Of a stretch of DNA of 64,000 nucleotides, positions 31,513-40,763 are shown in pieces. The position numbers were made by a program, and so were the translations under genes. How positions within the stretch are numbered: the stretch's first letter is position 1; each line of letters opens with the position of its first letter. Below the pieces are notes generated by a model, which did no database searches, was not told the origin of the DNA, and saw only the letters and a list, made by a program, of their open reading frames with translations. This DNA is from Burkholderia mayonis. Its GTDB lineage: Bacteria > Pseudomonadota > Gammaproteobacteria > Burkholderiales > Burkholderiaceae. The stretch spans positions 1,612,001 through 1,676,000 of the forward strand of contig NZ_CP013387.1 in the NCBI RefSeq assembly GCF_001523745.2, given 5' to 3'.

Positions 31513-32109
31513 ATGGGATCGACCGACCAATCCTCCAAGCTGCGCGTGCTGCTCGTCACCGACACCGACAAGCCGATCGGCGAGCTGCGCGACACGCTCG
31601 CGCGCCTCGGCTACGAGATGCTCGACGAGGTCGCGACGCCCGCGCGGCTGCCCGCGGCCGTCGAGGAGCAGCGGCCGGACGTCGTGATCATCGACACCGA
31701 ATCGCCGTCGCGCGACACGCTCGAGCAGCTCGCGGTGATGAACGCGACCGCGCCGCGCCCCGTGCTGATGTTCAGCCACGACGCCGACCAGCAGCTGATC
31801 CGCGCGGCGGTCGGCGCGGGCGTGAGCGCGTATCTGATCGAGGGTCTGTCCGCCGGGCGGCTCGCGCCGATCCTCGAAGTCGCGCTCGCGCGCTTCTCGC
31901 ACGACGAGCAGTTGCGCCAGCGGCTCGCCGAAGTCGAGAGCGAGCTCGCCGACCGCAAGCTGATCGACCGCGCGAAGCGCATGCTGATGGACCGCCGCAA
32001 GCTGTCCGAACAGGACGCGTACGCGACGCTGCGCCGCAGCGCGATGGATCAGGGCATCCGGATCGTCGAGGCCGCCCGCCGGCTGCTCGCGGCGCACACG
32101 CAATCTTGA
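31513..32109 (+). CDS. nasT: ANTAR-domain antiterminator NasT
   Basis: Response-regulator-like protein of 198 residues. Residues 8-125 are a receiver-type domain (LLVTDTDKPIGELRDTL, DVVIIDTESPSRDTLEQL). A coiled linker follows (LRQRLAEVESELADRKLID), then the C-terminal RNA-binding ANTAR domain (AKRMLMDRRKLSEQDAYATL, MDQGIRIVEAARRLL). In known NasS-NasT systems, nitrate releases NasT from NasS and NasT then binds tandem hexaloop hairpins in nas leaders to prevent termination. Two such leaders lie 1-2 kb away. The last 4 bp overlap a possible TTG start of nasS. Confidence 0.93.
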   Translation: MGSTDQSSKLRVLLVTDTDKPIGELRDTLARLGYEMLDEVATPARLPAAVEEQRPDVVIIDTESPSRDTLEQLAVMNATAPRPVLMFSHDADQQLIRAAVGAGVSAYLIEGLSAGRLAPILEVALARFSHDEQLRQRLAEVESELADRKLIDRAKRMLMDRRKLSEQDAYATLRRSAMDQGIRIVEAARRLLAAHTQS

Positions 32110-32126
32110 TCGAAGGTGCAATACGC

Positions 32127-33188
32127 ATGAACACAGCGCGCATCAACACAGCGACTCTCGACGCACCGGAACGCCGCCGTCTGCGCATCGGCTTCGTCGC
32201 GCTGAGCGACGCCGCGCCGCTCGTCGCCGCGCAGCGGCTCGGGCTCGGCGAACGCCATGGCCTCACGCTCGAGCTGTGCCGGCAGCCGTCGTGGGCGAGC
32301 ATCCGCGACAAGCTGCTGTCGGGCGAGCTCGACGCCGCGCACGCGCTGCATGGGCTCGTCTACGGCGTGCAGCTCGGCATCGGCGGGCCGCGCGCCGACA
32401 TGGCGGTGCTGATGGTGCTGAACCGCAACGGCCAGGCGATCACGTTCTCGAGCCGGCTCGCCGACGCCTACCGCGCGTCGGGCGACCTGAAGGCCGCGCT
32501 CGCGACGCTCGGCCGGCGCCCCGTGTTCGCGCAGACGTTCCCGACCGGCACGCACGCGATGTGGCTGTATCACTGGCTCGCAGCGCGCGGCGTCGATCCG
32601 CTGCGCGACATCCGCAGCGTCGTGATTCCGCCGCCGGAGATGGTCGGCGCGCTCGCGGCAGGCGAGCTCGACGGGCTATGCGTCGGCGAGCCGTGGAACG
32701 CGGTCGCCGAGGCGCGCGGCGCGGGCAGGACGGTCGCGGCGACGAGCGAAGTCTGGCCCGATCATCCGGAAAAGGCGCTCGCGTGCCGGCGCGAGTTCGT
32801 CGCGCTGTATCCGAACACAGCGCGCCTGCTGGTGCGCACGTTGCTCGATGCGTGCGAATGGCTCGACGACTCGAACCACCGGGTGACGGCGGCCGCATGG
32901 CTGGCCGAGCCGGACGCGATCGGCGTGCCGGTCGGGCAGATTGCGCCGCGGCTGCTCGGCGACTACGGCGCGGGGCCGTTTGCGCAGCCGCCTGCGCCGA
33001 TCAAGTTCCACGAGCACGGAACGGTGAATCGGCCGGCCGCGAGCGATGGGATGTGGTTCCTGTCGCAGTACCGGCGCTGGGGGATGATGAGCGGGGACGT
33101 CGACGATGCGGCGGTGGCGGGCGGCATCGCGCAGACGGCGATCTATGACGAGGCGGCGGCGCTGGCGGGGGCGAAGCGCGTCGATTGA
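32127..33188 (+). CDS. nasS: Cytoplasmic nitrate sensor NasS
   Basis: NrtA/NasF-like nitrate-binding protein of 353 residues without a signal peptide, as expected of the cytoplasmic sensor NasS that sequesters NasT when nitrate is absent. I use the ATG at 32127, which has GAAGGTG upstream; a TTG at 32106 overlapping the nasT stop (TTGA) would add seven residues. Family blocks: RIGFVALSDAAPLVAAQRLG, SGELDAAHALHGLVYGV, RPVFAQTFPTGTHAMWL-like and CVGEPWNAVAEA. It pairs with NasT as the last gene of this unit. Confidence 0.9.
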   Translation: MNTARINTATLDAPERRRLRIGFVALSDAAPLVAAQRLGLGERHGLTLELCRQPSWASIRDKLLSGELDAAHALHGLVYGVQLGIGGPRADMAVLMVLNRNGQAITFSSRLADAYRASGDLKAALATLGRRPVFAQTFPTGTHAMWLYHWLAARGVDPLRDIRSVVIPPPEMVGALAAGELDGLCVGEPWNAVAEARGAGRTVAATSEVWPDHPEKALACRREFVALYPNTARLLVRTLLDACEWLDDSNHRVTAAAWLAEPDAIGVPVGQIAPRLLGDYGAGPFAQPPAPIKFHEHGTVNRPAASDGMWFLSQYRRWGMMSGDVDDAAVAGGIAQTAIYDEAAALAGAKRVD

Positions 33189-33495
33189 CGCGCGGCTGTC
33201 GTCACGCGACCGATCGCACGATCACGCGACGGTTGCCCGGCGGCGCGCGCGAACCGATCGCCATGTCGACGATTCGCGCGCGCATCGAGGCGCGTCGCGA
33301 AGGGCCCGCGGCCCCTCGCGACGGCTCGGCCGTTCAGCCGTCCTCGCTCGTGCCGCAAGCGACCTTCGACGCGCTGATGCGCGGACTCCACGCCCAGGTG
33401 GCGTAAGCGCGGACAGCCAACCGGCGGCTTGGCGGGTGCAGGCGGGGCCTTCCCGTTAAAATCCCGCACTTTCCACCTGAACCGGCCCTTCCGCC
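33189..33495. other. Spacer after nasS
   Basis: 307 bp. Apart from the small frame at 33263-33406 (listed separately) nothing is recognised. No clear terminator behind nasS. Confidence 0.4.
33263..33406 (+). CDS. Possible small protein, 47 residues
   Basis: Starts MSTIRARIEARREG and ends TFDALMRGLHAQVA. The C-terminal helix looks more protein-like than the surrounding frames, but the ribosome site is poor and no family is recognised. It could be a chance frame or the remnant of a larger gene. Confidence 0.25.
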   Translation: MSTIRARIEARREGPAAPRDGSAVQPSSLVPQATFDALMRGLHAQVA

Positions 33496-34884
33496 ATGCA
33501 ACCCGCCCCCTTCGCCCAACCCGCTTCCCGCAGCGCCGACGACGCCGAATCCGCCCACGATCTCGTCTACGGCCCCGACGACCGGCCTGCCCCGATGGTC
33601 GCCATCGTCGCCGCCCTGCAACACTTGCTGGCGATCCTGGTGCCGATCGTCACGCCGGGCCTGCTGATCTGCCAGGCCTTGGGCGTGCCCAGTCGCGATA
33701 CGACGCTGATCGTGTCGATGTCGCTGGTGATCTCAGGCATCGCGACGTTCGTCCAGTGCAGGCGCTTCGGCCCGCTGGGCGCCGGCCTGCTCATCGTCCA
33801 GGGCACCAGCTTCAACTTCGTCGGCCCGCTCATCGCCGGTGGCAGCCTGATGGTCAAGCAGGGCACGCCGGTCGAAACCGTGATGGCCGCGATCTTCGGC
33901 GTCGTCATCGCCGGCTCCTTCGTCGAGATGGGCGTTTCCCGCATCCTGCCCTTCGTCAAACGCCTCATCACCCCGCTCGTCACCGGCATCGTGGTCCTGC
34001 TGATCGGCCTCACCCTCATCAAGGTCGGCCTCATCAGCATGGGCGGCGGCTACAGCGCCATGTCCAAGGGCAGCTTCGCCAGCGCAGAAAACCTGACCCT
34101 CTCCGGCCTCGTCTTGGGCACCATCATCCTGCTCAACCGGGTGCCCGTCGTCTGGGTGCGCAGCACCGCGCTCGTCATCGCGCTCGCGATCGGCTATCTC
34201 GCGGCCGCCGCCATGGGCCGCCTCGACTTCACCGGCGCGCGCGAAGCCGCGCTGTTCCAGATCCCCACGCCGCTGCACTTCGGCCTGGGCTTCTCATGGC
34301 CGCTGTTCGTGCCGATGCTGATCATCTACCTGGTTACTTCGCTCGAAGCCATCGGCGACGTCACCGCCACCAGCAAGATCTCCAGGCAGCCTGTCGAAGG
34401 CCCGCTGTGGATGCGGCGCATCAAGGGCGGCGTGCTGGTCAACGGAGCCAACTCGCTGCTGGCCGGCGTCTTCAACACCCTCCCCAGTTCCGTCTTCGCC
34501 CAGAACAACGGCGTGATCCAGCTCACCGGCATCGCCAGCCGCCATGTGGGCATCTGGATCGCGGGCATGCTCGTCCTGCTGGGCCTGTTTCCCTCCGTCG
34601 CAGGCGTCCTGCAAGCGGTGCCCGAGCCCGTGCTGGGCGGCGCCGCGATGGTGATGTTCGGCGCGGTGGCCGCTTCCGGCATCAACATCCTCGCCGGCAT
34701 CCGGCTCGACCGCCGCGCACTGCTGATCATCGCCGTCTCCCTGGCGCTCGGCCTCGGCGTGTCCCAAGTGCCGGAGATCCTGACCAGCCTGCCGCACGCG
34801 CTCAAGAGCGTGCTGGAATCGGGCGTCGCCACGGGCGGCATCTGCGCGCTCGTGATGAACTGGTTCCTGCCGGAGAAGCAATGA
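33496..34884 (+). CDS. NCS2 nucleobase:cation symporter (uracil/xanthine permease family)
   Basis: Inner-membrane permease of 462 residues with the 14-segment NCS2 pattern. The substrate-binding regions are visible: AALQHLLAILVPIVTPGLL in the first helix, QGTSFNFVGP in helix 3, and TSLEAIGDVTATSKIS in the helix 8 region with the conserved glutamate. NGANSLLAGVFNTLPSSVFAQNNGVIQLTG follows as shorter recognisable pieces. This resembles the XanQ/PbuX purine (xanthine/urate) branch more than UraA. The DNA uses fewer CG-centred codons than the neighbouring genes, suggesting separate origin. It is a single-gene unit with no purine catabolic genes beside it. Confidence 0.88.
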   Translation: MQPAPFAQPASRSADDAESAHDLVYGPDDRPAPMVAIVAALQHLLAILVPIVTPGLLICQALGVPSRDTTLIVSMSLVISGIATFVQCRRFGPLGAGLLIVQGTSFNFVGPLIAGGSLMVKQGTPVETVMAAIFGVVIAGSFVEMGVSRILPFVKRLITPLVTGIVVLLIGLTLIKVGLISMGGGYSAMSKGSFASAENLTLSGLVLGTIILLNRVPVVWVRSTALVIALAIGYLAAAAMGRLDFTGAREAALFQIPTPLHFGLGFSWPLFVPMLIIYLVTSLEAIGDVTATSKISRQPVEGPLWMRRIKGGVLVNGANSLLAGVFNTLPSSVFAQNNGVIQLTGIASRHVGIWIAGMLVLLGLFPSVAGVLQAVPEPVLGGAAMVMFGAVAASGINILAGIRLDRRALLIIAVSLALGLGVSQVPEILTSLPHALKSVLESGVATGGICALVMNWFLPEKQ

Positions 34885-35694
34885 AGCGCCGACGGGGCCG
34901 CCCGGCCAAAAATGCCTGGCCGCGCTGTCGCATCGAACGGCCCGGATAAGCGAACGCCGCCGGTCCGTCTCGCTTGTCACGACGAGCGCCCGACACCTGG
35001 ACGCGACGGACAGCCGGACAGGTGGCCAGATTGCAAATTGCATCGCAAGAATGTAGCCGGCCATTGAAATATCGATACGCGTTAAAAACAATCAGAGCAG
35101 TACGACATCCTCACTAAAACACGGAAGCATCTTTTCGCGAATCGAGCGCGGACGACACGATCGATTATTGAATCAGGATTATCAATTCAATTCTTCTTCG
35201 AGCCATTAACAAGAATTCGTATCGGCAACGCTCATGGCGATCTGCATTCCCGCCCCAATCGTGTGACGATTGATTTAGCATGCGATGGTGCTGACGTCCC
35301 ACGCCTACGTGTGGAAGCGAGCGCGCAGCACGCGACGTAGCCGAAGTCCGAACGTTTCCGCCGAGGCGCGATAGGCTCGCGTCGCCCTCGGCCGGCTCGA
35401 TGCGCATCCATGCGCCGAGCTCCATCCGCATCCCGCCCGGCTCGCGATCGGCGGCCGCAGATCGGCTCCGCCGGCCCGAGCGGCTCCGGCTACGCGCGCC
35501 ATGCGCGCACGGCAACCGCACGTTGCAGCGTCCGCACGCATTCCGCAGCCGGCACGACAGCGCGAGCATCCGGCCGTCTCGCACAAGGCATCCCGATTGA
35601 AGCGTCATTCAGCAGTGCTTTCGCGTGTCCGGCGACGCCCGGTCATCGGACATATCGACACAATTTCACTTGCCCACGAGCAAATGGAGGGGAT
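34885..35694. other. Long spacer before the lipoprotein gene
   Basis: 810 bp without a credible gene. The region 35040-35290 is AT-richer and probably carries the promoter of the lipoprotein gene. Open frames on both strands in 35300-35640 are arginine/serine-rich shadows. Confidence 0.45.
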
Positions 35695-37884
35695 ATGCAG
35701 GCGCGTCTCGATACGAGGAAGGTCTTCACCTGTTTGTTTGTATTTTTCATTGCTTTTCTGGCGAGCTGCTCCGATCACGACGACATTTCGGGCGGCGGCG
35801 GCGATCCGCCAGCGTCCGCGCTCGCGTTCAGGCTCGACCGCGGCGGGCAGATCAATGCGTTCTACCGGCAGGACAAGATCGCCGCACATCTGCTGATGCG
35901 CTCGTCGACGAAACCGCGCCTCCTCGTCGTCTTTCCGGCGGGCAACAGCGGCACGGGCCTCTGGTTCGGCGACACGTCGCAGCCCGTCAACTGGAGCCAG
36001 GACACGCCGATCGCGCCCGTCATGACGCAGGACGCGGCGGGCCGGCCGCTGTACGGGATCGGCGTCGACGTGTCGGCCGACGTGAACAGCCTGTCGATCA
36101 AGCAGGCACTGCTGAGCTCCGTGCGCTTCCTGCGCGACTACAACGGCGGCGCGACCGTGCCGTCCGACATCGTCGTGCAGCCGTCCGTGTCGGACAACGT
36201 CGCGACGTGGCAGCGCAATCGCGTCGACGGCGCGCCGGGCTACGCGTTGCGCGTCACGGTGATCGGCGGCGGCACGGTGGCCGCCGACGGCACCGGCAAG
36301 CTCGTGCTGCAATCGCCGTCCGGCGCGCCGACGCTGCGCCTGCGCATCGAGGCGTTTAGCGGCGAGACGCCGCTGCAGCCGATCACGCACACGAATCTGT
36401 TCACGTCGGCGGTGAACCCCGATCCGCTGAGCCAGGATGTATTCGAATTCCTGAGCTTCCACGACAAGCTGCTCGCCGGCTCCTGGCAGTACGACACCTA
36501 CTTCGGCCGCGACACGCTGATCTCGGTGCGGATGCTGATGCCCGTGCTGCAGCCGGACGTGATCGAAGCCGGCCTCGGCTCGGTGCTGAGCCGCCTGTCG
36601 CCGGACGGCAAGGTCGCGCACGAGGAAGGCATCGGCGAATTCGCGCTGATCGACAACCTCAAGCACGGCCGCCCGAACGATCCGACGCCGACCTACGACT
36701 ACAAGATGATCGATGGCGACTACATGCTCGCGCCGATCATGGAAGACTGGCTGATCGAAGATCCGCGCGGCCAGGCGCGCGCCGCCGCGTACCTCGCGCA
36801 GGCCGGCAGCGACGGCGTCGCGAACGGCAGCCGCTTCGTCAGCAATCTGGTGCGCGTCGTCCAGACCGCGCAGCCGTTCACGCAGCAGGCGCTCGCGGCG
36901 AACCTGATCCGGCTGCGTCCCGGCGAGATCGTCGGCAACTGGCGCGACAGCACCGACGGCATCGGCGGCGGCGTCTATCCGTACGACGTCAACGTCGCGC
37001 TCGTGCCGGCCGCGTTGCGCGCGACGAGCAACTTTCTCGCGCGCGGTCTGCTCGATCCGTACCTGAGCGCCGATCAGCGCGCCGTCCTCGCGAACGCGGG
37101 CGCCGCGGCAGCCGTTTGGGAGCGCGCCGCCCCGCCGTACTTCCAGGTCGCCGTCACGCCGAACGACGCGCGCGCGAAGCTCGCCGCCTACGCGCCGCAG
37201 GCGGGCGTGCCGGCCGGCACGGCGCCGAACGCCGCGCTGCAGTTCGACGCAATCGCGCTCGACGCGCGCGGCTACCCGATCCCGATCATGCACTCGGACG
37301 GCGGCTTCGTCTTGCTGTTCGGCAATCCGCCGCCGGACCTGCTCGCCCGCATCGTCACCGACGTGATGCGGCCGTTCCCGGTCGGGCTCGTGACCGACGC
37401 CGGCATGCTGATCGCGAATCCGGCCTACGCGGACCCGACGCTGTGGCCGCGCTTCACGAACTCCGCGTATCACGGCACGGTAATCTGGTCGTGGCAGCAG
37501 GCAATGTGGGTCGCGGGCCTCGACCGGCAGCTCGCGCGCACCGATTTGCCGGGCGACGTGCGCACGCTGCTCACGCAGGCGCGGCAGCAGATCTGGCAGG
37601 TGATCGCGAACGCGAAGGACATGCGCCTGACCGAGATGTGGTCGTGGTCCTACGCGAACGGGCAATACCAGACCGAAGCGTTCGGCACGCGCAGCACCGA
37701 CGTGACCGAGGCGAACGCCGCGCAATTGTGGAGTACGACGTATCTGGCGATCCGGGATCCGAAGCTGCGGGCGGGCAAGTACTGGTGGGAAGCCCGCGCG
37801 GCCGACGGCGTGACGCCGCGGAACGGCTCGACGGAAGCGGCGGCTTCTCGCGGAACGGGCGGCGCGCGCGGCGCGGCTTCGTGA
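35695..37884 (+). CDS. Lipoprotein with a six-hairpin (alpha/alpha) glycosidase-like domain
   Basis: Protein of 729 residues. The ATG at 35695 has GGAGGGG directly upstream and gives a lipoprotein signal (FVFFIAFLASC, lipid-bearing Cys25), followed by a glycine linker. Residues about 40-220 form a beta-rich N-terminal domain. From about 255 there is a toroid domain with QYDTYFGRDTLISVRML, the arrangement seen in amylo-1,6-glucosidase and GH15-like enzymes (W/YFGRD). Acidic candidates include HEEGIGEFALID and WSWSYANGQYQTEAFG. It is probably anchored in the outer or inner membrane, acting on an alpha-glucan or similar polysaccharide. Exact substrate unknown. Single-gene unit. Confidence 0.75.
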   Translation: MQARLDTRKVFTCLFVFFIAFLASCSDHDDISGGGGDPPASALAFRLDRGGQINAFYRQDKIAAHLLMRSSTKPRLLVVFPAGNSGTGLWFGDTSQPVNWSQDTPIAPVMTQDAAGRPLYGIGVDVSADVNSLSIKQALLSSVRFLRDYNGGATVPSDIVVQPSVSDNVATWQRNRVDGAPGYALRVTVIGGGTVAADGTGKLVLQSPSGAPTLRLRIEAFSGETPLQPITHTNLFTSAVNPDPLSQDVFEFLSFHDKLLAGSWQYDTYFGRDTLISVRMLMPVLQPDVIEAGLGSVLSRLSPDGKVAHEEGIGEFALIDNLKHGRPNDPTPTYDYKMIDGDYMLAPIMEDWLIEDPRGQARAAAYLAQAGSDGVANGSRFVSNLVRVVQTAQPFTQQALAANLIRLRPGEIVGNWRDSTDGIGGGVYPYDVNVALVPAALRATSNFLARGLLDPYLSADQRAVLANAGAAAAVWERAAPPYFQVAVTPNDARAKLAAYAPQAGVPAGTAPNAALQFDAIALDARGYPIPIMHSDGGFVLLFGNPPPDLLARIVTDVMRPFPVGLVTDAGMLIANPAYADPTLWPRFTNSAYHGTVIWSWQQAMWVAGLDRQLARTDLPGDVRTLLTQARQQIWQVIANAKDMRLTEMWSWSYANGQYQTEAFGTRSTDVTEANAAQLWSTTYLAIRDPKLRAGKYWWEARAADGVTPRNGSTEAAASRGTGGARGAAS

Positions 37885-38361
37885 TCGGTCGACGCCCTGA
37901 AAATCGGATAGTTGGAAGGCGAGTCGAGCGCAGCGACGCATGATGCGAGATCGACTCGCCGCGCCGGTTCGATCGGATCGGCGCGGCGTCGATCCCGACG
38001 TCGGCCGGTTCGGCATTCACCGTGGTGCGCGCCGGCGCGCCCGCACGGCCATCGCGCGCCGCGCGCCGCACACCCATCGCCAATCGCTGATCGCCGCCGC
38101 CCGGCGCGCTCGCGCTATCGCGACGCGCCGCGCCGGGCCCTCATCGACGAAGCGTCGACCTCGTGCCGACGCTTCCACACGAAAGCGCGGCGTAAAAAGA
38201 GAAAAGCCGCGCGAGCGATCGCGCGGCAAAATCCGCCTGCATCCAAGGGCCACCACCAGATGGCGGGCGGCGCACTAGCATCAGCCACTAGTGCCGAACC
38301 AACGAAATCGAACCAACGTCAGGGCGACGGCTGCGCCGCCCGGCCGTCCCGGCGGACGCGC
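37885..38361. other. Spacer between convergent genes
   Basis: 477 bp without a gene, between the lipoprotein gene and the acetylpolyamine amidohydrolase gene that converge on it. It contains one clear terminator for the minus strand (listed separately). Confidence 0.55.
38192..38227 (-). terminator. Intrinsic terminator of the aphA-side operon
   Basis: Minus-strand hairpin with a perfect 9-bp stem (38227-38219 with 38214-38206) closed by a four-base loop. TTTTCTCTTTTT follows at 38205-38194. It lies about 135 bp after the amidohydrolase stop. Confidence 0.8.
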
Positions 38362-39384
38362 TCAGCGCGCCGCCTGATAACGCCGAAAAAACGCCGCTGC
38401 GTTCTGTGCGAGCGCATCGAGGTGATAGCCGCCCTCCTGCACGATCAGCGTCGGCAAACGCAACGCGCCGACGATCGCGCCGAGCCGGCCGAAGCCTTCC
38501 GTCGTCACCGCGACCTTCGACTGCGGATCGTCCTGGTACACGTCGAAGCCGAGCGCGAACACCAGCACGTCGGGCGCGAAACGCTCGACGATCGCCTTCG
38601 CGCGCTCGAGCTGCGCGAAGAACACCGATTCGTCCGAGCCGTGCGGCATCGGCAGATTCACGTTGCAGCCCTCGCCCCGCCCCGTGCCGCGCTCCTCCTC
38701 GTAGCCGGCGACGGCCGGATAGAAGTTCGTCGGATCGCCGTGAATCGACACGTACAGTATGTCGTCGCGGTCGTAGAACAGCTCCTGGATGCCCTGACCG
38801 TGATGCATGTCGGTATCGAGGATCGCGACGCGCGCGTAGCGGGCGCGCAGCGCCTGCGCGGCGATCGCCGCATTGTTCAGATAGCAGAAGCCGCCTGCGG
38901 CCTCGCGGCGCGCATGATGGCCGGGCGGGCGGCAGAGCGCGTATACGTCGCGCACGCCGTCGGCGAGCGCGGCCGCGCCGGCCAGCGCGTCCTGCGCGGA
39001 CCAGTACGCGGCCCGATACGTGTGCTCGCCGATCGGGCAGCTGCCGTCCGCGAGATAGCGCGCCGCCTGCGCGAGCACGCCGCGCAGCGGATTCGGCTCG
39101 CGCACGTAGACGTTCGACATCACCTCGGGCCCCCAGTCCTCCGGGATGCGCAGCCACTCACGGTGCGCGTCGGCGAGAAAGCGCAGATACCGCTCGCCGT
39201 GCACCGCCGCAAGCGGCGCCGTGCCGAAGTCCGCGGGTGGGCGCACGTCGAAGCCGAGCGACTTCGCCGCGTCGACGAGCCGCGCGGCCCGTTCGGGCAC
39301 TTCGTGCGGCGCGCGCATCTTGCCCCGCGACAGATAGGTGAGCGGACTGTGCTTCAACTGGTCCGGATGAAAATAAGTCAGCAT
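38362..39384 (-). CDS. aphA: Acetylpolyamine amidohydrolase (histone deacetylase superfamily)
   Basis: Zinc deacetylase of 340 residues in the class II HDAC/acetylpolyamine group. The catalytic features are CRPPGHHARREAAGGFCYLN (tandem His), the zinc ligands in ILDTDMHHGQG (Asp and His) and the third Asp in FALGFDVYQDD, and the C-terminal VQEGGYHLDAL. It removes acetyl groups from acetylated polyamines such as acetylputrescine or acetylcadaverine. Together with the next two genes it looks like a catabolic unit for an amide-containing nitrogen source. Confidence 0.88.
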   Translation of the reverse strand: MLTYFHPDQLKHSPLTYLSRGKMRAPHEVPERAARLVDAAKSLGFDVRPPADFGTAPLAAVHGERYLRFLADAHREWLRIPEDWGPEVMSNVYVREPNPLRGVLAQAARYLADGSCPIGEHTYRAAYWSAQDALAGAAALADGVRDVYALCRPPGHHARREAAGGFCYLNNAAIAAQALRARYARVAILDTDMHHGQGIQELFYDRDDILYVSIHGDPTNFYPAVAGYEEERGTGRGEGCNVNLPMPHGSDESVFFAQLERAKAIVERFAPDVLVFALGFDVYQDDPQSKVAVTTEGFGRLGAIVGALRLPTLIVQEGGYHLDALAQNAAAFFRRYQAAR

Positions 39385-39409
39385 GCGGGCTCAGCTCTCC
39401 GATCGATCG

Positions 39410-40741
39410 TCAATGCGGTTGCGACGCGATTTCGGCGGCGTGAGCGTGCGCCGGTTGCTCGTGCACGCCGGCGCGCGCGAGCACCGCGCCGAGCAGCACG
39501 TTCGCGCCCGCCGCGACATGCTCGGGCAGCGCGCGCTCGGCCGCGTTGTGCGACAGCCCGTCGACGCACGGGATGAACACCATCGCGGTCGGCACGCAGC
39601 GGGCGAGGTGGATCGCGTCGTGCCCCGCGCCGCTCACGATCCGCGCGTGCGTGTAGCCGCAGCGCTGCGCGGCCGTCTCGACGAGCGCGATGCATGCGGG
39701 GTCGAACGGCGTCGCGGGACTCGACCAATGCGTGCCGACGTCGACCGTCACGCCGCGGCGTGCGGCGATTTGCGCGCACGCGTCGCGCAGTTCGCGCTCG
39801 ATCGCGTCGAGCCGCGCATCGTCCGGATGACGAAGATCGACGCTGAACACGACACGCTCCGCGATCGTGTTGCGCGACGCGTTCTCGACCGTGCTCTGCC
39901 CGATCGTCGCGAGCGCATCCGGCGCGTGGCGCGCGACGAGCGCTTCGAGCGCGAGCGCGATCTCGGCGCTCGCGAACAGCGCGTCCTTCCGATACGGCAT
40001 CGGCGTCGTGCCCGCGTGCGCGGCGACGCCCGTCACGGTCGCGTCGAGCCAGCGGATCGCCTGCCCGCCCGTCACGACGCCGATCGTCTTGCCGCGCCGC
40101 TCGAGCACCGGGCCCTGCTCGATGTGCGCTTCGAAGTATGCGTCGACGCGCTCGCGCAGCATCGCGCGCACCTGCTCCGGATCGCACGACGCATGCTGGC
40201 CGCGCGCCCAGGCCGCGCGCAGCGGATCGCGATATCCGCACGCATCGAGCGCGTCGGCCAGCGCGACGCCGTCGGCATCGCGCGCCGCGAGCGCCGCATC
40301 CAGCGACATCGCGCCCGAAAACACCGCCGAGCCGAGCATCGCCGGCGTGAAGCGCGCCCCCTCCTCGTTGGTCCACGACACGAGCTCGAGCGGCTTGTCG
40401 GTGACGATCCCGCGGTCGTTCAGCGTGCGCACGAGCTCGAGCCCGGCGAGCACGCCGTACGCGCCGTCGAAGCGCCCGCCTTCGGGCTGCGTGTCGAGAT
40501 GGCTGCCGATCAGCACGGCCGGATGCGCGTCATCCGCACCGGCGCGCCGCGCGAAAAGATTGCCGATCGCATCGACGCGCACCGTCATCCCGGCGTCGCC
40601 GCACCATTGCGCGAAGCGCTCGCGGCCGCGCCGATCGGCATCGGTCAGCGCGAGCCGACGCACGCCGCCCCGCGCGGTGCCGCCGATTTGCGCGAGCGCC
40701 ATCAAACTGTCCCAGAGTCGCATACCGTCGATTTGCCACAT
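39410..40741 (-). CDS. M20-family Zn amidohydrolase (N-carbamoyl-L-amino acid hydrolase/allantoate amidohydrolase type)
   Basis: Binuclear metal hydrolase of 443 residues. Metal ligands and family blocks: LIGSHLDTQPEGGRFDGAYG, SWTNEEGARF, HIEQGPVLE and SGAGHDAIHLA. It cleaves a carbamoyl or ureido group from an N-carbamoyl amino acid, beta-ureidopropionate or allantoate; sequence alone does not decide among them. It starts 22 bp after the transporter stop and ends 25 bp before aphA, so the three genes form one operon. Confidence 0.85.
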   Translation of the reverse strand: MWQIDGMRLWDSLMALAQIGGTARGGVRRLALTDADRRGRERFAQWCGDAGMTVRVDAIGNLFARRAGADDAHPAVLIGSHLDTQPEGGRFDGAYGVLAGLELVRTLNDRGIVTDKPLELVSWTNEEGARFTPAMLGSAVFSGAMSLDAALAARDADGVALADALDACGYRDPLRAAWARGQHASCDPEQVRAMLRERVDAYFEAHIEQGPVLERRGKTIGVVTGGQAIRWLDATVTGVAAHAGTTPMPYRKDALFASAEIALALEALVARHAPDALATIGQSTVENASRNTIAERVVFSVDLRHPDDARLDAIERELRDACAQIAARRGVTVDVGTHWSSPATPFDPACIALVETAAQRCGYTHARIVSGAGHDAIHLARCVPTAMVFIPCVDGLSHNAAERALPEHVAAGANVLLGAVLARAGVHEQPAHAHAAEIASQPH

Positions 40742-40763
40742 CGAAGCCTTCCTCCTTCGCGAA

